DNA of 64,000 nucleotides from the NCBI RefSeq assembly GCF_008831285.2, contig NC_045146.1, positions 18,987,289-19,051,288 on the forward strand, written 5' to 3'. The stretch comes from Nymphaea colorata (lineage: Eukaryota; Streptophyta; Magnoliopsida; Nymphaeales; Nymphaeaceae). The position numbers were made by a program, and so were the translations under genes. Under the pieces are notes generated by a model. It did no database searches. It saw nothing but the letters and a program-made list of their open reading frames with translations, and was not told the DNA's origin. Positions within the stretch are counted from its first letter, which is position 1. Each line of letters opens with the position of its first letter. Shown here piece after piece: positions 29,898-46,729 of the stretch.

Positions 29898-31909
29898 AGG
29901 GTTTCAACTACTTCAGTCAAGTATTTTTCCGGCCCAGGTTCTGATGCCCTAAGATACAACACGCATCAAGTCCAGGAAAATGATACTGTGGAAGACTGTT
30001 AGCGGTGAAGGTTTTCGGCAGTAAAAACAATTGGAAGCATTTCCTGCCAGTTACAAATTTTATCATGTGTTCAGGTGTCTCAGCGTGCGTGCTTCGATAT
30101 GAAATCTTGGATTCAGTTAAATGAAATATATTTATATATCAATTCGGAGTTCTTTTTGCTGTTCTATCATATACAAAGCCATACCCGCCCGACTCTTTAG
30201 AATCAGGACCAGGCAGGACCTTGCGCATCGTCCTGCCCATTATGAAAGTGAACCCCCTTAATATTGGAAGGTTGAGAAATGGTTGGATATCGTATATGAA
30301 TCATCTATTTTTTTTTCAAACACGATTAACTAGCTTCTTTTCAGACTGAATGGGTAGCTTGTTTTTTCAGAACTAAGAAACACATGGCATCGATTTTACT
30401 TGGAACCAAATAGAAGCTCGCACTAGGTTTGAGTTTCGTTAGCAAAGCAATACATCATCAGATTAAGAGCAGGTGGTGCTATGAGAGATCCGAGTTGTGT
30501 TAGAAATTGACCACCTTTACATGGGTAGGATGTCCAGGTGAGCACCGTATCGTGTTGATCCTTATCATCCCATATTTTGCGATTAGGCCGCTTAGGATAT
30601 TTTTTTTTTGTATAAAACAATAATCAGTATTGTTTCATTGTAAGTGCACCGATTCAGTCTGATCAAGTTTCAACTCTACCAGTGTGCATTTGGAGGTGTT
30701 ATTTAATATATGGAAGTTGGTTCGTTGAGAACTTTGGCGAACCTGGTTTGGCAGCTGTAGGTGGTCAGTCACTGGTTTGGATCTCTGAGTCAGAGATGCC
30801 GGTCTTTTTGCAGGCGGTATCTACCGAGTAGTGTTTCAGAGAAAGTGAGGTCCGGTGAGCTGATTTAAGTCTCCTTTGGAGTGTATTTTGTAAAACTATT
30901 TAAGGAAAAAAAAAAAAAAAAAACCTATGCTTGTGTTTGTGTTAGCTGAACTTAGGGCTCATCATGAAACTACTTAAGTGGCCCATCTTTCAAGAGGAAA
31001 GCTCCAAGGGAGGCATGAATACCATTCCTAGAAAAAAACAACACCATGACAGTGCAAGAGCTGTGAATGACAAAGACATGATTTCATTAAAGAGACTTTG
31101 TCCTCCCTTAGCTCCTGTTTTCTCAAATGCAGATCAGATTGGTGAACACCCATAAAAAGCTCATGTTTGCAAACTAATGCACTCCTATTCAACCATTTGG
31201 ATGTGCTCAGTATAGTTCCAATGGAAGTTGATGTGATCAATGTAGTTGATTTGATAAGAACAAGCCCTTGAATTTGCCAAGAGCCTGGCATGTACAAAGG
31301 ACTTGAGAAGATCTCAAAAACTAAGTCATGCAATCTCAGGTTTTTAGACTAAGCATATTTTTGTACAAGAGAAATATTGAAAGTGTACTCTTTTCAAACC
31401 AACCATGTAAATCACATGGGATCCGATGCATTATTGCTGGTATATCGTGCCAGGTCACATATAGCTCACGTTAGGGAAGCAAGAAGTTCATCCCACACTA
31501 AAGAAAGGGTCCTGCTTGAAATGCCACCAATATAGATCTGAGAGCAATTGCTAATGAAATTATTTCAGCACACCTTGATAGTGCAAGCTCCAGGTTTAGG
31601 GCATGAATTGTCAACCAAAAATGTAAAAATGAGTCACATGGAAAAAATGCTAGCTAGCAGCGGAATGTATCTGGTGCGCATTTTAACATCCAAGAAGTAC
31701 AATAAATATTCCATATAACCAGAAGAAGAAAATAGATCTTCTTCTCAAGAAATGGTCCAATCTTTTTCATAAGTCCTCGTAACAATGAACAGTTTCACTC
31801 CTGGATCTAAAAGAACAAAAAATTGTGACCAAGCAGCTGCTAAAGTGCAAAACGGGCATGAGCATGCCTCTCTGACACAAAATTTGATGTGATGTGAGGG
31901 CGGTCTTTC
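29898..31909. other. Convergent spacer between NOP53 and enoyl-ACP reductase
   Basis: The NOP53 3' UTR probably ends near 30130. An 18-base A run lies at about 30906-30923. I recognise no gene, and frames here are short and motif-free. The last part is the 3' flank of the minus-strand reductase gene. Confidence 0.5.
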
Positions 31910-34900
31910 TCAGTGGAAGATAGCTGAAGCCAAAGCTTTGGTTTTCTCACTTGTAGGAATATCCAGATTTGAGAATATTGGGCTGTCCACTCCCACTCCC
32001 ATTGCTTGCAAACCATTGTCAACGTACACGACATTCCCAGTCATAGCAGAAGCCATTGGTGATGCTAAAAATGCAGCTACGTTGCCAACCTCATCTAAAA
32101 CATTTCCAATGAAGCATAAACATCTAGGGAAAAAGTTTCCGTTTAATAGCATTGTATGGGATTGGCATGATGGCATACCTGCTAGGAGTTCTTTCTGCAG
32201 TGGTGCGTTTGCAATTGAATAGTCAATCATCATATCAATGAACCCAATGGCCTTAGCAGCACGACTCCTTAATGGCCCTAAGTTTTAGAGAAAAATCATG
32301 TTTAACTCCCATATGCAAGTAATATGTTAATGAAACCCAAGGATGAACACTAGAGAGAGATCAGATCAGCAAAATGATCATGAGTTTCATAATTGATATT
32401 TTCAGAGACCTAGCCTAGATGGAAAATTACCAGCAGATATGGTATTCACTCTAACTTTGTGCTTCCTTCCTGCTTCAAAAGCGAGTACCTGCAAAGCCAA
32501 AGGAATGAACAGTAAGCTCAAGATATCTAACAACCCATAGTAAGTGTACCTGAACTCAGGATAGCTGGAATACCCTTGTATCACTCTCGAGGGCAGCTTT
32601 TGCCGAACTCATGCCACCACCATACCTGCTTGTTCCATGGGCAATAATGATAGGTCATAAAACAATAATACAATTGCATTCAAGTAAGGGTAGGAAATAG
32701 TCTTCATCATGAATACCCTGGAATGATTCGTTCTGATGCAATATATGTAAGAGATATTGAAGAGCCACCTGCAAAAATACTAATTTGATTCATGAGTATG
32801 TCTAGATGCATCAGATGCTCATGTCGTAATGAACTTGAATATATGTTTTTGATGCACCGCCTAGTAATTTGACAATAAATCTGAAAAAAAAGTTCGAAGA
32901 TACTTTGATGCACTGTACATGCCTGGATTCATTATTGGAAGAAAATGCTTGAGCAAAGAAACATAAGAATAACTTGATGCAGAAATCGCTGCTAGGTATC
33001 CCCTCCTTGAGGTTTCCAACAATGGCTTTGTTACCTGCTATTGAGTAATTACTTAAGAATCCATCATGTACGATGGGAAAAAAAAAATGAAGCAGAAGTA
33101 GAACCGTACCTCTGGGCCATTAGCTAGAGAGTGTACAAGGATATCAATGGTTCCATAATCAAGTTTAACACATTCAGCTACCTCCTGCAAATAGATAAAA
33201 CTATTTTTAAGAAAAAAGATTATTTGGTACAGTATGACACCTAAATTAGGTTAAATTTTTCTAAGCATGGTAAGGATAGCAGGTTAAACCAGCTTAGAAG
33301 TAGTTAAGCAATCACTTCTGAAGGCATCTACTTCAGGCCTTGTTGACACACAGAACAACTTCCCAGAATAGCATATAATAGTCTTCTTACAAATGTAAGA
33401 ACAGTCTCATTTCTTAACACGTAACGTGGCTGCAAGTTTTAGAATGACAGCCCGTCACTTTGAGACCAATAATATGGATTTATAATAGTTCCCTCCTTTA
33501 TGCCTTGACTACTCATATCATATGGTATGGCCCTTATAAGGAAGCAGTTTTACACAGTAGTAAGGATCTCTTTGTATATTTTTTTTATAATTGACAAGAC
33601 AGAAGCCAGAGGGAGGATGGAACGCCTCTCCTTTTTATTTTTTCTCCCAAAAGCTCTCTCTCTCTCTCGCTCTCTCTCTCTCTCCACCTACAAGCTCCTT
33701 CGACCACTCTTTAAGGTACTACTTGACTCTACAAGGGTGTTCAATAGTAACATAATCATCAAAGTCTCTAATATATTGAAAATATCATGATATTATTATG
33801 CTCAAAATACATATCATTAAAGAAATATAGATTCTGAAACTATCACAATATTGGCAGATAATAGTGCAATAGTTTAGCAAGGTTTGAGAAAAAAACCATT
33901 CAGTTAATCTTGTACTTTTTATTTCTTTAAATGTTTTTTATATTTCAGGACAACTTTTATCATTCTTTTCATGTACCTTGCAAAAAAAGTGCTGACATAT
34001 TCTTCAATTATTTATAGCTCTTTCGCTTTTTATATCTTTTCAATTTTTGAAATTTGTTAGACTTCTTTCAAGAAACACATTTTTTAAAAACCCTGAAAAA
34101 AAACCTTGTAGAAAATGACATTGTTCAGTTTAAAAGCATAAATTGGAAATATGAAAAGTATTACTGATACACAAAGGAACTGAAGAAATATGCAACTGTA
34201 GGCATGAGGATTAAAGGAAAAGCACATTAAATCATTCAACTGTAAAACTGAAAATCTGAGAGTGAACTGAGAACCAGAATGAAGAACAATTTGCTGGTTA
34301 ACTGATTCATGAATGGATGGTGCCAACCAAATAAAATAGTAGTTCTTAAGGAAAAGAATGATTGTGATATCTTCTAATCAAGCATCACAGCAGCAAATCC
34401 TGCGGCGTAAAACAATATAGAAAGTGAACATTATGCACTTTAGATATTACATTGAGTAAACTTCTTTGATGTCTTGACCAATGAAAACCAAGAGAGCTTT
34501 TGATGAAACTTGATGGCCTGGCAAAAAGTAAGGCGCCTAAATGCCAAAGCAAGAATATATACCTGAACTGTCCAATTTGAGGATCCGGCATATCTTTTGT
34601 TTGCCTTGACCTGGATAAGTACAATCAAGTAACTACTCAAGATTCACGCAAAAGATAAAAGAGAATAGATATGCCAAGCAACGAAGGAAAGAAATTTGTT
34701 TCTAGTCCTACATCTTCAGGAACATCCTCAGGGCAGTCATAAACTGCATCCAAGGGATAGACTTTGGCTATTTCCATCAAAGAACCATTAGGCAATCTGT
34801 AAAAAGAATGGCAAGTTGTTGTAGTTCAGTAAGCAAAGTTTTGCACCTAAAAGTGGAAAAAATATGTAAATCTTTGAATGCTTACAAACGTGATTCATCA

Positions 34901-35947
34901 AATTTTCCACGTCTCAAGCTTGTCTCAAAGATGTTAAGCGCCTGCAAGTTCACAAGAAGGAAATTATGATAGAGAAAATCATGTTGATGTTTTAGACTGC
35001 TGAATAAGTGTAAAACAGTTTGATAATTTGACTTACAGGTACCCAAGTTCCAACCAGGATCTCAGCTCCAGCAGCAGCAAGGGATTTTGCTATTGCCCAG
35101 CCATAACCATTATCGTCAGCAACTCCAGCAATAAATGCCCTTTTACCTGGCACGCCCAAAAGGACAATCTTTAAAACAACAGGACACCAACTATAGGATC
35201 TATCGAGCTCGTCCATGTTATTGTCAATTCATCCTGCTGTTGGTATTAAATTTAAAGCTAAGGTGAAGTGTCACTGTGTCAAACTTGCGTTACTGTCTTT
35301 GTGTCAAATTGTGAATTCTTATAAAGGTTAAGAACAATGTAAACATGTGTTATCTTCCTTTAAACGATGGCAACCGTCTGGACTCTTTAATAATAAAAAA
35401 AATGAAACAAGCTCCAGAGAGTATCTGTGGTTCGAATTCAGGCAGGAGTGGCTAACAGAGCTAGACACGCAATTGAGATACAGGGAGCTCCCTCTGGTCT
35501 CAAAAGCTAGGGTCGGTAACTTTTGACGTTGAAAATCAATTAGGACTATCATCAAGCATCTGGTCTTCTTACGTTCAGGCACCTCATCCGGATGACAGAC
35601 CATCTTAGAAAATAACCTATTTGAAAGAATGGTAGCTGGCTTGGGCTGCACACAGAATCGAGTACATTCTGACCTCTAAGATCAAGAGAAGAAACAGCGG
35701 AGGAAGCATTTCCATTGGCGCCAGCCATAGCTTTGGTGACATCCCTCTGACGCTTCTCAGCTTGCTTCACAAAGTACCTAGTCATTGTAGGCGCTGATGA
35801 TATAAACGAAGAGCTCGAGAGCTTAATCTTCGAATATCCTCCGAAGTCAGCTCTAACCACAGCAAACCCTGGATTCCCAAGCCTGCAGGAAGGTACATAG
35901 GGCCTGAATGTAGCCATTTGGAGCTTTGATGCTGTTGCTGTAGCCAT
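31910..35947 (-). CDS. MOD1: Plastid enoyl-[acyl-carrier-protein] reductase [NADH], MOD1/FabI type
   Basis: Twelve minus-strand exons: 35947-35674, 35146-35037, 34941-34886, 34796-34712, 34610-34563, 33184-33110, 33034-32923, 32768-32717, 32625-32574, 32488-32431, 32277-32179, 32094-31910. They total 1206 nt and 401 residues. Residues 1 to about 85 look like a plastid transit peptide. The dinucleotide-binding region is at 99-118 ([16 protein letters not shown]). The catalytic Tyr272 and Lys280 lie in [11 protein letters not shown], with a split codon just before the Tyr. Family knowledge: the last, NADH-dependent reduction in each cycle of type II fatty-acid synthesis in the stroma. Intron 7 uses a GC donor (CCAG|GCATGT). 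The usual GPLGSR motif reads GPLRSR here. The C-terminal tail after NLD is about 15 residues longer than in Arabidopsis. A 5' UTR exon around 36712-36830, ending CAGAAAAG|GTCC, is possible. Confidence 0.93.
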
Positions 35948-36049
35948 GCTCGACAAACCAAAATGAACCTCGATAACTATGGGAAGCCTGTTCACAGGAC
36001 AACACGGATGAGTCATTTTTAAGCTCACCAAAGCTGGCCGCTAAAGAAG

Positions 36050-38985
36050 AAGGGTTTAAAAAAAATCCAAGAATGCGTTCCAGGCAAACCACAAGGAAGA
36101 CAGAGTGACCAATAAAGAAGAACACATCAGCCGGTAACTCAACAAATTACTAGAACATTAATTAGAGCACAAAAAGCAGGAGAGAATTTTGTAATACCAT
36201 GTGCATATGAAAAGCAGTTCAGTTTTGCATATTTCGGTGTTCCAAGTGCCATTTAAAAGCAGGTCAGAAAATAAGGTTCGGATCAGAGCGGTGACGAGCG
36301 ATAGCAGATAAACCACAGGATCCCATGTAGAATGAACAAGAAGCAAAATTTTATAGTGCATTGTTTAAAACCAAAGAGGCCGAGTGCATTTCCAGACAAA
36401 AAAAACGGCAAAATCAGCACATTTTCTCAAAACATCGAACAGATGCCTCCAAACAAGCAAGCAAACATCTACACTACCATTATTTCCGCGAGCTATGCTC
36501 ACTAGAACTCAAGCACACTTAAAAAAACAGGGTTATCCAACACAACGCCAAAAGAAAAATGCAAACGACGTTCCAAAATCAGTCCAAGCGGATAAAATCT
36601 AAGCTAAGGCCAGGCAGGCATTTTCATGGAAACCTGAAAGAACGAAAGAACAAAACCAGAAACAATCGCGGATATCAGACTGTCCCGCCGTAGAGAAAGA
36701 GAAACCACCGGACCTTTTCTGAAGTCTTGGAGGCTTATCTACCGTGCTCCTGCGACGCCTGAGAGCAGTTGCGGCGATGCAACCGAGGAGATTGGTGTTG
36801 CGGAGAGCAAGTGAAGACAGGTGGCGCCACCTCACTCCTCAGGGAAGCTGAAGCCAAAGCATGTGAGATGCTAGATCGAGTCAGTCCGTTGACAGGCTGA
36901 GTCGGGCCCCTCAAACGAGCCAAAGCAGCCGAGCTGCCTCCACCACCCAACAGTCAACGCGCTTAGATCCAACCTACTAATAAAAATATTACATATACTT
37001 TTGTTGGGACATGTTTTTTTTTTAATTATCTACAAATACTCGATAAATAAAAAATATATGCATAAATATCGTTGCTCGTATAACAACAATGACATACTCA
37101 TACTATGATCACCGTATCAAGAATGCATGTGTATTAAAAACATATTTGTAAATAAACATGAAGAGGTCTTCCATGAAATTAAAGTGCAATGAAAAATGAT
37201 AATTTATTTAAAAAATCAATTTGTTAACAACTTAACATGGTTGTCTTATCCATAAGCTCGCTGAATCGGCTGGGACTAGCTGAATGGAATTGAGTAATTT
37301 ATTCCTTTTTAAACAGTTTAAATTTCAATTTAATAAGTGAGCATATGACATTTCAGAAACAATGTTTTGGAGTATTTACAAGATATTAAAACTGGGTTTA
37401 AGGAAAACTAGCTTCGATAAAACCTGGTCTTGTAAAAGAGAGTGAAAAACATAACCTTGGTCAAGTTAGTCCTAAGGCTTTTTAGGTTCTGTCACAAACC
37501 AACAAACCATGTTCCCAAAACTTAATTCAATTTTTTAGGTTATGAAATCAAATTTTCTTAAATCTGGGTTAGACGATTGTGTCATCCAAATGATCAAATG
37601 TTTTTCTGCCTTTGGGGTTTTCAACAATGATGCAAACTTCTTACCGTTTGAGTGAGAGAGAAAGTCATCCTTGCTTTAGGGTTTAGGATTGCGTTGATAC
37701 CTCAAAAATGAGAGAGAGAGCCTATAAAATGAAAATGCGTAACAAAATTTAGCAACAAAATTTAGAGACAAGAAGTTCCTTTATACAAAAACAAAATAAA
37801 AGAATAAAATATACAAACAACAGCACAACAAAACATAATAAGAGGAGTGAGGAGAAAGTTGATAGAAGGACCGACATAATCATCCAACGACAAACAAAAG
37901 ACAGTGTTATAACCGAATAGCAAAGTGGACATTCCCTTGCACAAAATGTGTTATAGATTCCGGCAATAAGAAGATCTTGAAGACCATATTGTTATGCTCC
38001 TCCCAAATGCGCCTATATGAGTCACAGCCAACAAGAGAGTGAGAAAATAAATCTAAAGGAACTGAATTTTTAGCTTTTTTTTTTGCTTATTTTCTCGAGT
38101 GCACTTTTTTTTTTTAATTTCTATTCTATAATCATTTTCTCCTCCTCATGATTGGTAAAGCAGACAAAATGGAAAATGAAATAGAAAAAATTGTGAAAAG
38201 AAGCCACAAGAAACAATAAACAAAATGAATATGAAAAAAAAAGGATCTTAATTAACAAGAGAAAGAAACCATGAAGTTTAGTCTCTAAACAGACTGATTT
38301 ATATTATTTTACATATGTATTCTTTGAACGTAAGGCAAAGACAATAGAAAAGTTTTTATGGTAACCAAGTATGGGAAGGTTTTATATTAGACAACAACAA
38401 GAGCAAATTAGGGTACAATACATTTTAAGTGTAGACAAGTTTAAAATAGAACTTCGAATTATCATTAGCTTTGGAACAACTCAGTTTCAAAATGGAACCA
38501 GACTTTTGCTTGGGTGGTGGGATTATTCCTCTTGCTCACCTGAAATTCAAACATGATTATGAACATATATCCATGTCATTCTCATCATCAAACTGAGCCC
38601 TTGTGAAGTTGATTGTGGGTCAGCTCAGGTCCAAACTTGTTACCAGCGGATCCAAACCAGAGTGAGAAGATTCTAAAACCAAATGGACAACGATGGCTTT
38701 CCGAGATATTAGTCATCGGGGCCATGGACCAGTGCCGGTTAGATCCAAACCTCATGGACAAGAGATCCATACTCAATTCCATATCTTGATCAAATGGACC
38801 TCTTTCTTATCATTTGTTAACCAACCCGAACGCTATGGGGTTCATAATGGATATAATCAGATTCAAACCCGAATGGTTCCCTATTCGGAAGTCGGATCAA
38901 GGACAGGAAATGTCCTTGTGATCCAAACTAATTATAGAAGAGATCCAGATCCATAACCCACATGTGCCAGAGCTCTTCCCTAGAC
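36050..38985. other. Divergent spacer between MOD1 and RPS9
   Basis: It holds the 5' flanks of both genes and no further gene I can support. A possible MOD1 5' UTR exon lies near 36712-36830. About 38580-38960 is rich in GATCCAAAC/GATCCAGAT words. Plain AT-rich sequence fills the rest. Confidence 0.45.
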
Positions 38986-38992
38986 TATAAAA
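38986..38992 (+). promoter_or_regulatory. Likely TATA box of RPS9
   Basis: TATAAAA is followed by CCCTCG, 85 bases before the ATG at 39077, with a CT-rich leader (CCCCCTTCTTCTTCCTCCTC) after it. The pyrimidine-rich leader is typical of ribosomal protein mRNAs. Confidence 0.55.
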
Positions 38993-39076
38993 CCCTCGTT
39001 TTGGTTGCCCCCCTTCTTCTTCCTCCTCAGCCTTCTCTGCGCCGCGCCTGCCGCCAGTTGATGCTTGCAGCCAGCC

Positions 39077-42115
<3,039 letters not shown>

Positions 42116-42997
42116 GCTCCAAGCTGAAATTGTTGCCCCCTTTGTTCCTTTTAGTATCACCTCTATATGTTGAACTGTAGTTCCTCTCTGATTCCCTTCT
42201 GAACATCTATATACTTCTTTTGTGATTGCATAGTAGCATTCTATTTTTTTTTTATGTCAACTGCGAGTTAGATTTGAATATTAAATGTTTTCTGATAGTT
42301 CCTTCTTTTTTCTTTTGGATATTTTCCTTTTCTTTTCCCTTTAATAATCAGTTTAAATTTTTTGCGCTTATACTGTGTTTGGATTCTGTTCCGAGAGCAA
42401 GTTCTATGTAAACCAAATCTGCATAAAACAACTCAAGCTGGCTAGGTGGTGGGTGGACACTTAGCTAGCTGCTGCTGGTTCAGCTAAATGTTGAGAAATA
42501 GGTGGCTTTTCTGGGATGAATGAAGTGTTTGATTCATTCACTAGGAAAAGAACTTCCGTTATTTGGTTGGGTGATTGTTGACTGCGAAAAGGAATGCCCA
42601 GCTAATCTAAATCATGTTGTATTGCCCAACTTAGACTCACGAGTGTCTAGGGTTACAAGTGGTGATATCTGGGATGAATTGAAATAGGGGTACGAAGGAA
42701 TTGCCTAGGGAACCTTAGTTCCTCATTTTCTTCTCAGTTCGTTGATAAATCTTATTCACTTGGGTTGAGGAAATGCATGGAGAGTTCTGAATTTCAAGGT
42801 TTTTTCTACTCTCTCAAGAGAGTGCAGTTCAGTTGGACCATCTGTGTCTAGTCGGATTGCATGTTCAGACGTTTCAATTAGCGGCACAGGTGTCAGTATT
42901 ATAGTTGCCATTTATGTAAAACTTCTTACATATAGTTCTGTTGGGTCAGCGGCAGGAGTATCCCGCAGTTGTAAAGCTCCCCCTTTCCTCTAACCTC

Positions 42998-43199
42998 CGT
43001 GGTTGTCTTTGGGTTGGAGTTTTTATCAGAGACAGTTACGTGGTTGTCTTTGGGTTGGAGTTTTGATCAGAGGCAGTTCCGTGGTTGTCTTTGCGATGGA
43101 GTTTTGATCAGAGACAGTTCCCTGGTTGTCTTTGGGATGGAGTTTTGATCAGAGACAGTTCTCTGGTTGTCTTTGGGTTGGAATTTTGATCAGAGAGCG
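42998..43199. repeat. 41-bp minisatellite, about 4.9 units
   Basis: Units start at 42998, 43039, 43080, 43121 and 43162 (the last is partial). The core is CGTGGTTGTCTTTGGGTTGG, then AGTTTTGATCAGAGACAGTT. Units differ by one to four bases, and the period is exactly 41. Confidence 0.93.
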
Positions 43200-43698
43200 T
43201 ACCTTTAACTTGCTATGATCTTCCACCCATCAATTTGGTATTGTAACATCCATAGAAATTAAACTGGAAACTGTTCTCACCAAACTCCCAGCCCAGCTAG
43301 TGTAATATGGAGCTTGTCAATCATTTCAACCTTATATTCAAGGATGTTATTCTTTTTGTTGGACTTTAGACGTGGTCCAATTTGGAGGCTTACATGAAGT
43401 TCTTGCCGTCAGCTGGGGGTACTCAGCTCCTTGTTTAGTAGCCTTTAGTGAAGTTGTAATTGGGTTTGAACATAAAACTGATCATTGTGCCTTTTTTAGC
43501 ATGGACTTTTACATTCGGATCATGTTTATAGTGCAATAGTAGAGATTATCGTTAAGTGAAAAATTAAAGAGAACCCCAGCAAATTGGGTGAGGAGGAGTA
43601 CTTCATCTTATTGTCACAAGAGAGCTAAAACTCTCACCCTTTTCTTCATCCTCCTGGGGTTTTAGACTTGTTTTAGATGTCTTGGAGTGATGTCCTCG

Positions 43699-43866
43699 CT
43701 GTGCGTCAACTTGCATATAGGTGTCAGAAAGTTGATGCTTCAAAAATTTAAAACTGAAATTAGCTGCTTATTTGCCCGTCTCCCTGAGCGTCAACTTGTA
43801 TATAGGTGTCAGAAAGTTGATGCTTCGAAAATTCAAAAATGAAATTAGCTGCTTATTTGCCGCTGT
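43699..43866. repeat. 84-bp tandem duplication
   Basis: Two copies, 43699-43782 and 43783-43866, with a few substitutions. Both contain GCGTCAACTTG, GGTGTCAGAAAGTTGATGCT and TTAGCTGCTTATTTGCC. The function is unknown. Confidence 0.88.
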
Positions 43867-44409
43867 CCGGCCCATTAACCTGCCAGCAAGTTGGAATCCA
43901 AAGACTCACCCACTAGCTAGATTTAAATGGATCAAATTGAGATTTAATATGACGACCAGCATTTTTTATTAGTGCAATATTGCATAATGCCCTCAGCGTT
44001 GGGTCGAGTTTTGATATCCAAAATGCAGAACTGAATAAGAATTTTTACACGTAATAACCTTTTGATGCCAGTTGGAAGCAGATGCCTATTGAATTAAGGA
44101 AGAAAATCCAGTATTGATTCAGATCTGAATTTTCTCACCAAATCCATATATTCGAAATGGTTATAATCAAACCATTACATCTCTAGCACAAAAAACTGGT
44201 TTTCATGGTAATCAGGGGATAAAATGCTGGAATTTGTCATCACATTAGTTCTTGACAGAAACTAGCAATAAGCAAAATAGTCTTGTTGGAATACATTATT
44301 CATCACATACTCAAAGAGAGAGAGAGAGAGAGCCTGTGAAATACTTCCTAGCTAGTAGCAAGACCATCTTTTTTAAGAAGGGTGGAGCACCAAAGTCCAT
44401 AAGTCATGC

Positions 44410-46653
44410 TCATATGATCTTGGCAGGGGTGCCCCAGAATTCAAGGGACCCCTCAAGGAAATCGTAGTATCCACCATAGATGGCCAGACTCTTGTTGTCC
44501 ACACGTTCCTTCACAAAGGGGTATGTCAGCAGGTTTCCAAGCGATACATTCACGGCTTCCTTCAACACATCCAAACAGCAAAGAACGAAGATGGTTAGCT
44601 CTAATTATCTCTCGGGCAGATTGTAGATATTCCTCGTAGAAGATAGAAGTTTCTTATGCTTGCACTTTCTCTATGCACTATCTAGATAGATTGACCTAAA
44701 GCCTTCAAAAGTTGAAGAAGTCTACAGTTTCAACACTCTCAAGGATAGTCAAAACAACATTATGGTTGATTGTGCATCTAACTCAGCTAGGTCGTTGGAC
44801 TGCAGGTGAGCAGGAGATCCACTGCCTGAAGAAGACCGAAAGCCCCTCCATTCCTCTACCTTCGGGGTCGAGGTCATGTTAGGACCTGCTTGGGGTACGA
44901 TACAGATACATCTTTCAACTTGAGTGTCCCCATCCCAAACTTTTTATGCTCTTGAGCAAGACAACATGCTTTTTACACGCTACTTGCCCAAGCAGCTAGG
45001 TGGATTGGTATAAAGCCTTGAAGTTGAAAGAGGTCTATCAATATGTTGGAAGCCCAGTCGAACATGACATGGTGTTCATACACCCTTTACAAATTGAAAT
45101 ATCATGCCAACTTTGAAATTGATGTCATTTTCCCATGAAAACTGTTCCTACTGGAATCACAATTGATCATGTGACTCCGTTTGTTCACAGCTCATGAAAG
45201 AATCAAAATCTTTCAAGATTTCATGTTCAACTCTTGAGACTCATTTCTCTTTTAGAATCTCATGAGAGAATGGTTGTCCCAAAATCTTGTGGGGGTGAAT
45301 CTAAAGAGAATTGAGCAAGCATTTTTTCTATTTAAACTGGAGTTGTTTTTTCCTGCTTCTATTGTATTGTGGTTGTTACAGAAACTTGCAGGCAAAGAGG
45401 GCATACCATTTCACATTTGGCATGTTGGAGTTCTTCACCAAGGTCGGGGTAGGCTTCTTTTACCTTCTTCTTCGCCGGCAGACCTATTTTCACCCAGTTG
45501 TCGACAAAGCTACTGCAAAAGAACATTTAAAGACCACACAATCAATCAATCAAATTCTATTTGCATGATATCACAAAAACTAATTGAATCTGAAACCTAA
45601 TCATGTTTTCCTGTTATCGCTTTTCTGTGATAACAACGAAGAGAACAAATTCAATAAATCTGTCAGAAAAAATAATACATAGTTTGTTCTCTTCATGTCC
45701 TGCCATCAATACAGCCTTCTGTCAACTGCTGCTGCTGGTGATGGATTAGAGATGTCCATCACGGAGGAACCAGATGGTTAAAAATGCAAGGGAACTAAGC
45801 TACGACTTGAGATTCAAAGATTAAAGATGCAGGAATTTACAAAACCAGGTTGTGGTCCTTCCATCTTTCAAACATATGAACCTTGTTAATCTAAGATCCT
45901 AAAATTTCAGATCACCTTGCATCAGAGATCCAAGGTAATGAAAACGCCGCCATACGGTGGTTTTGAATCTACAAGTAGATGGAGCAATCAACTTTTTCCT
46001 CCCAACTGTACGCAGGAAGAATTTGGCTCAGGCAAGTAGGGGCAGAGGCAGGTGTGAATTATGTGTGGGCAATTGCCCACACATGCCCCAAAAGCCTCTT
46101 CTTATTTCTATATTGACTTCACTGAGCAACTTTTTTTTTTTTAATTTATCTATTGGTGCCCTTTTAAAAGTTTTAAATTTGATATCTAGCGCCCAATAGC
46201 CAGAGTTTTCTGACTCCATCCCTCAGGCAGATATGCAAACGGTTTGGACCGATTATTATCGGGTAGCACCTAACTGGATCTCCCCTAATCAGATTAGGGC
46301 TCGGATTGGCTCAAATTTGAATTCTTAAAAAGCAACTCGGATCCAACAGGCGTAAAATTAACCGAATCATTGAACTGGAGTCCATGATTAGTATTCAGAG
46401 CCCGGTTTTCTTATCAAATCTGAGTAAATGCATATGACTTATATAAAGTAAGTTAATGGTGACTCCACCTATAGAGTCATCAAACTCATGGCCAATTCAT
46501 TCGGGATAGTTGATTGAAAGAAAAACAAAAAAAAAGTGTGATAAGTATTTTCGTCAAAGTTCATACTTTTTTTTTCTTGTTTTTAGTTCAACCGTTTATC
46601 ACAATGGATCAGATGACCCTCATGAGTAAGTTGGATGACTTTAAATAGCGAGA

Positions 46654-46729
<76 letters not shown>

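Larger units (their letters stand above)
42116..44409. other. Convergent spacer between RPS9 and carbonic anhydrase B
   Basis: It starts with the RPS9 3' UTR. It then holds a 41-bp minisatellite (42998-43199) and an 84-bp tandem duplication (43699-43866), listed separately, and a short (GA)n run near 44315. No gene is recognised. Confidence 0.5.

Noticed and set aside
35425-35460. GGTTCGAATTC, like a tRNA B box, possibly a SINE
   Set aside because: No A box at the right distance, no tRNA fold and no poly(A) tail with target duplication were seen.
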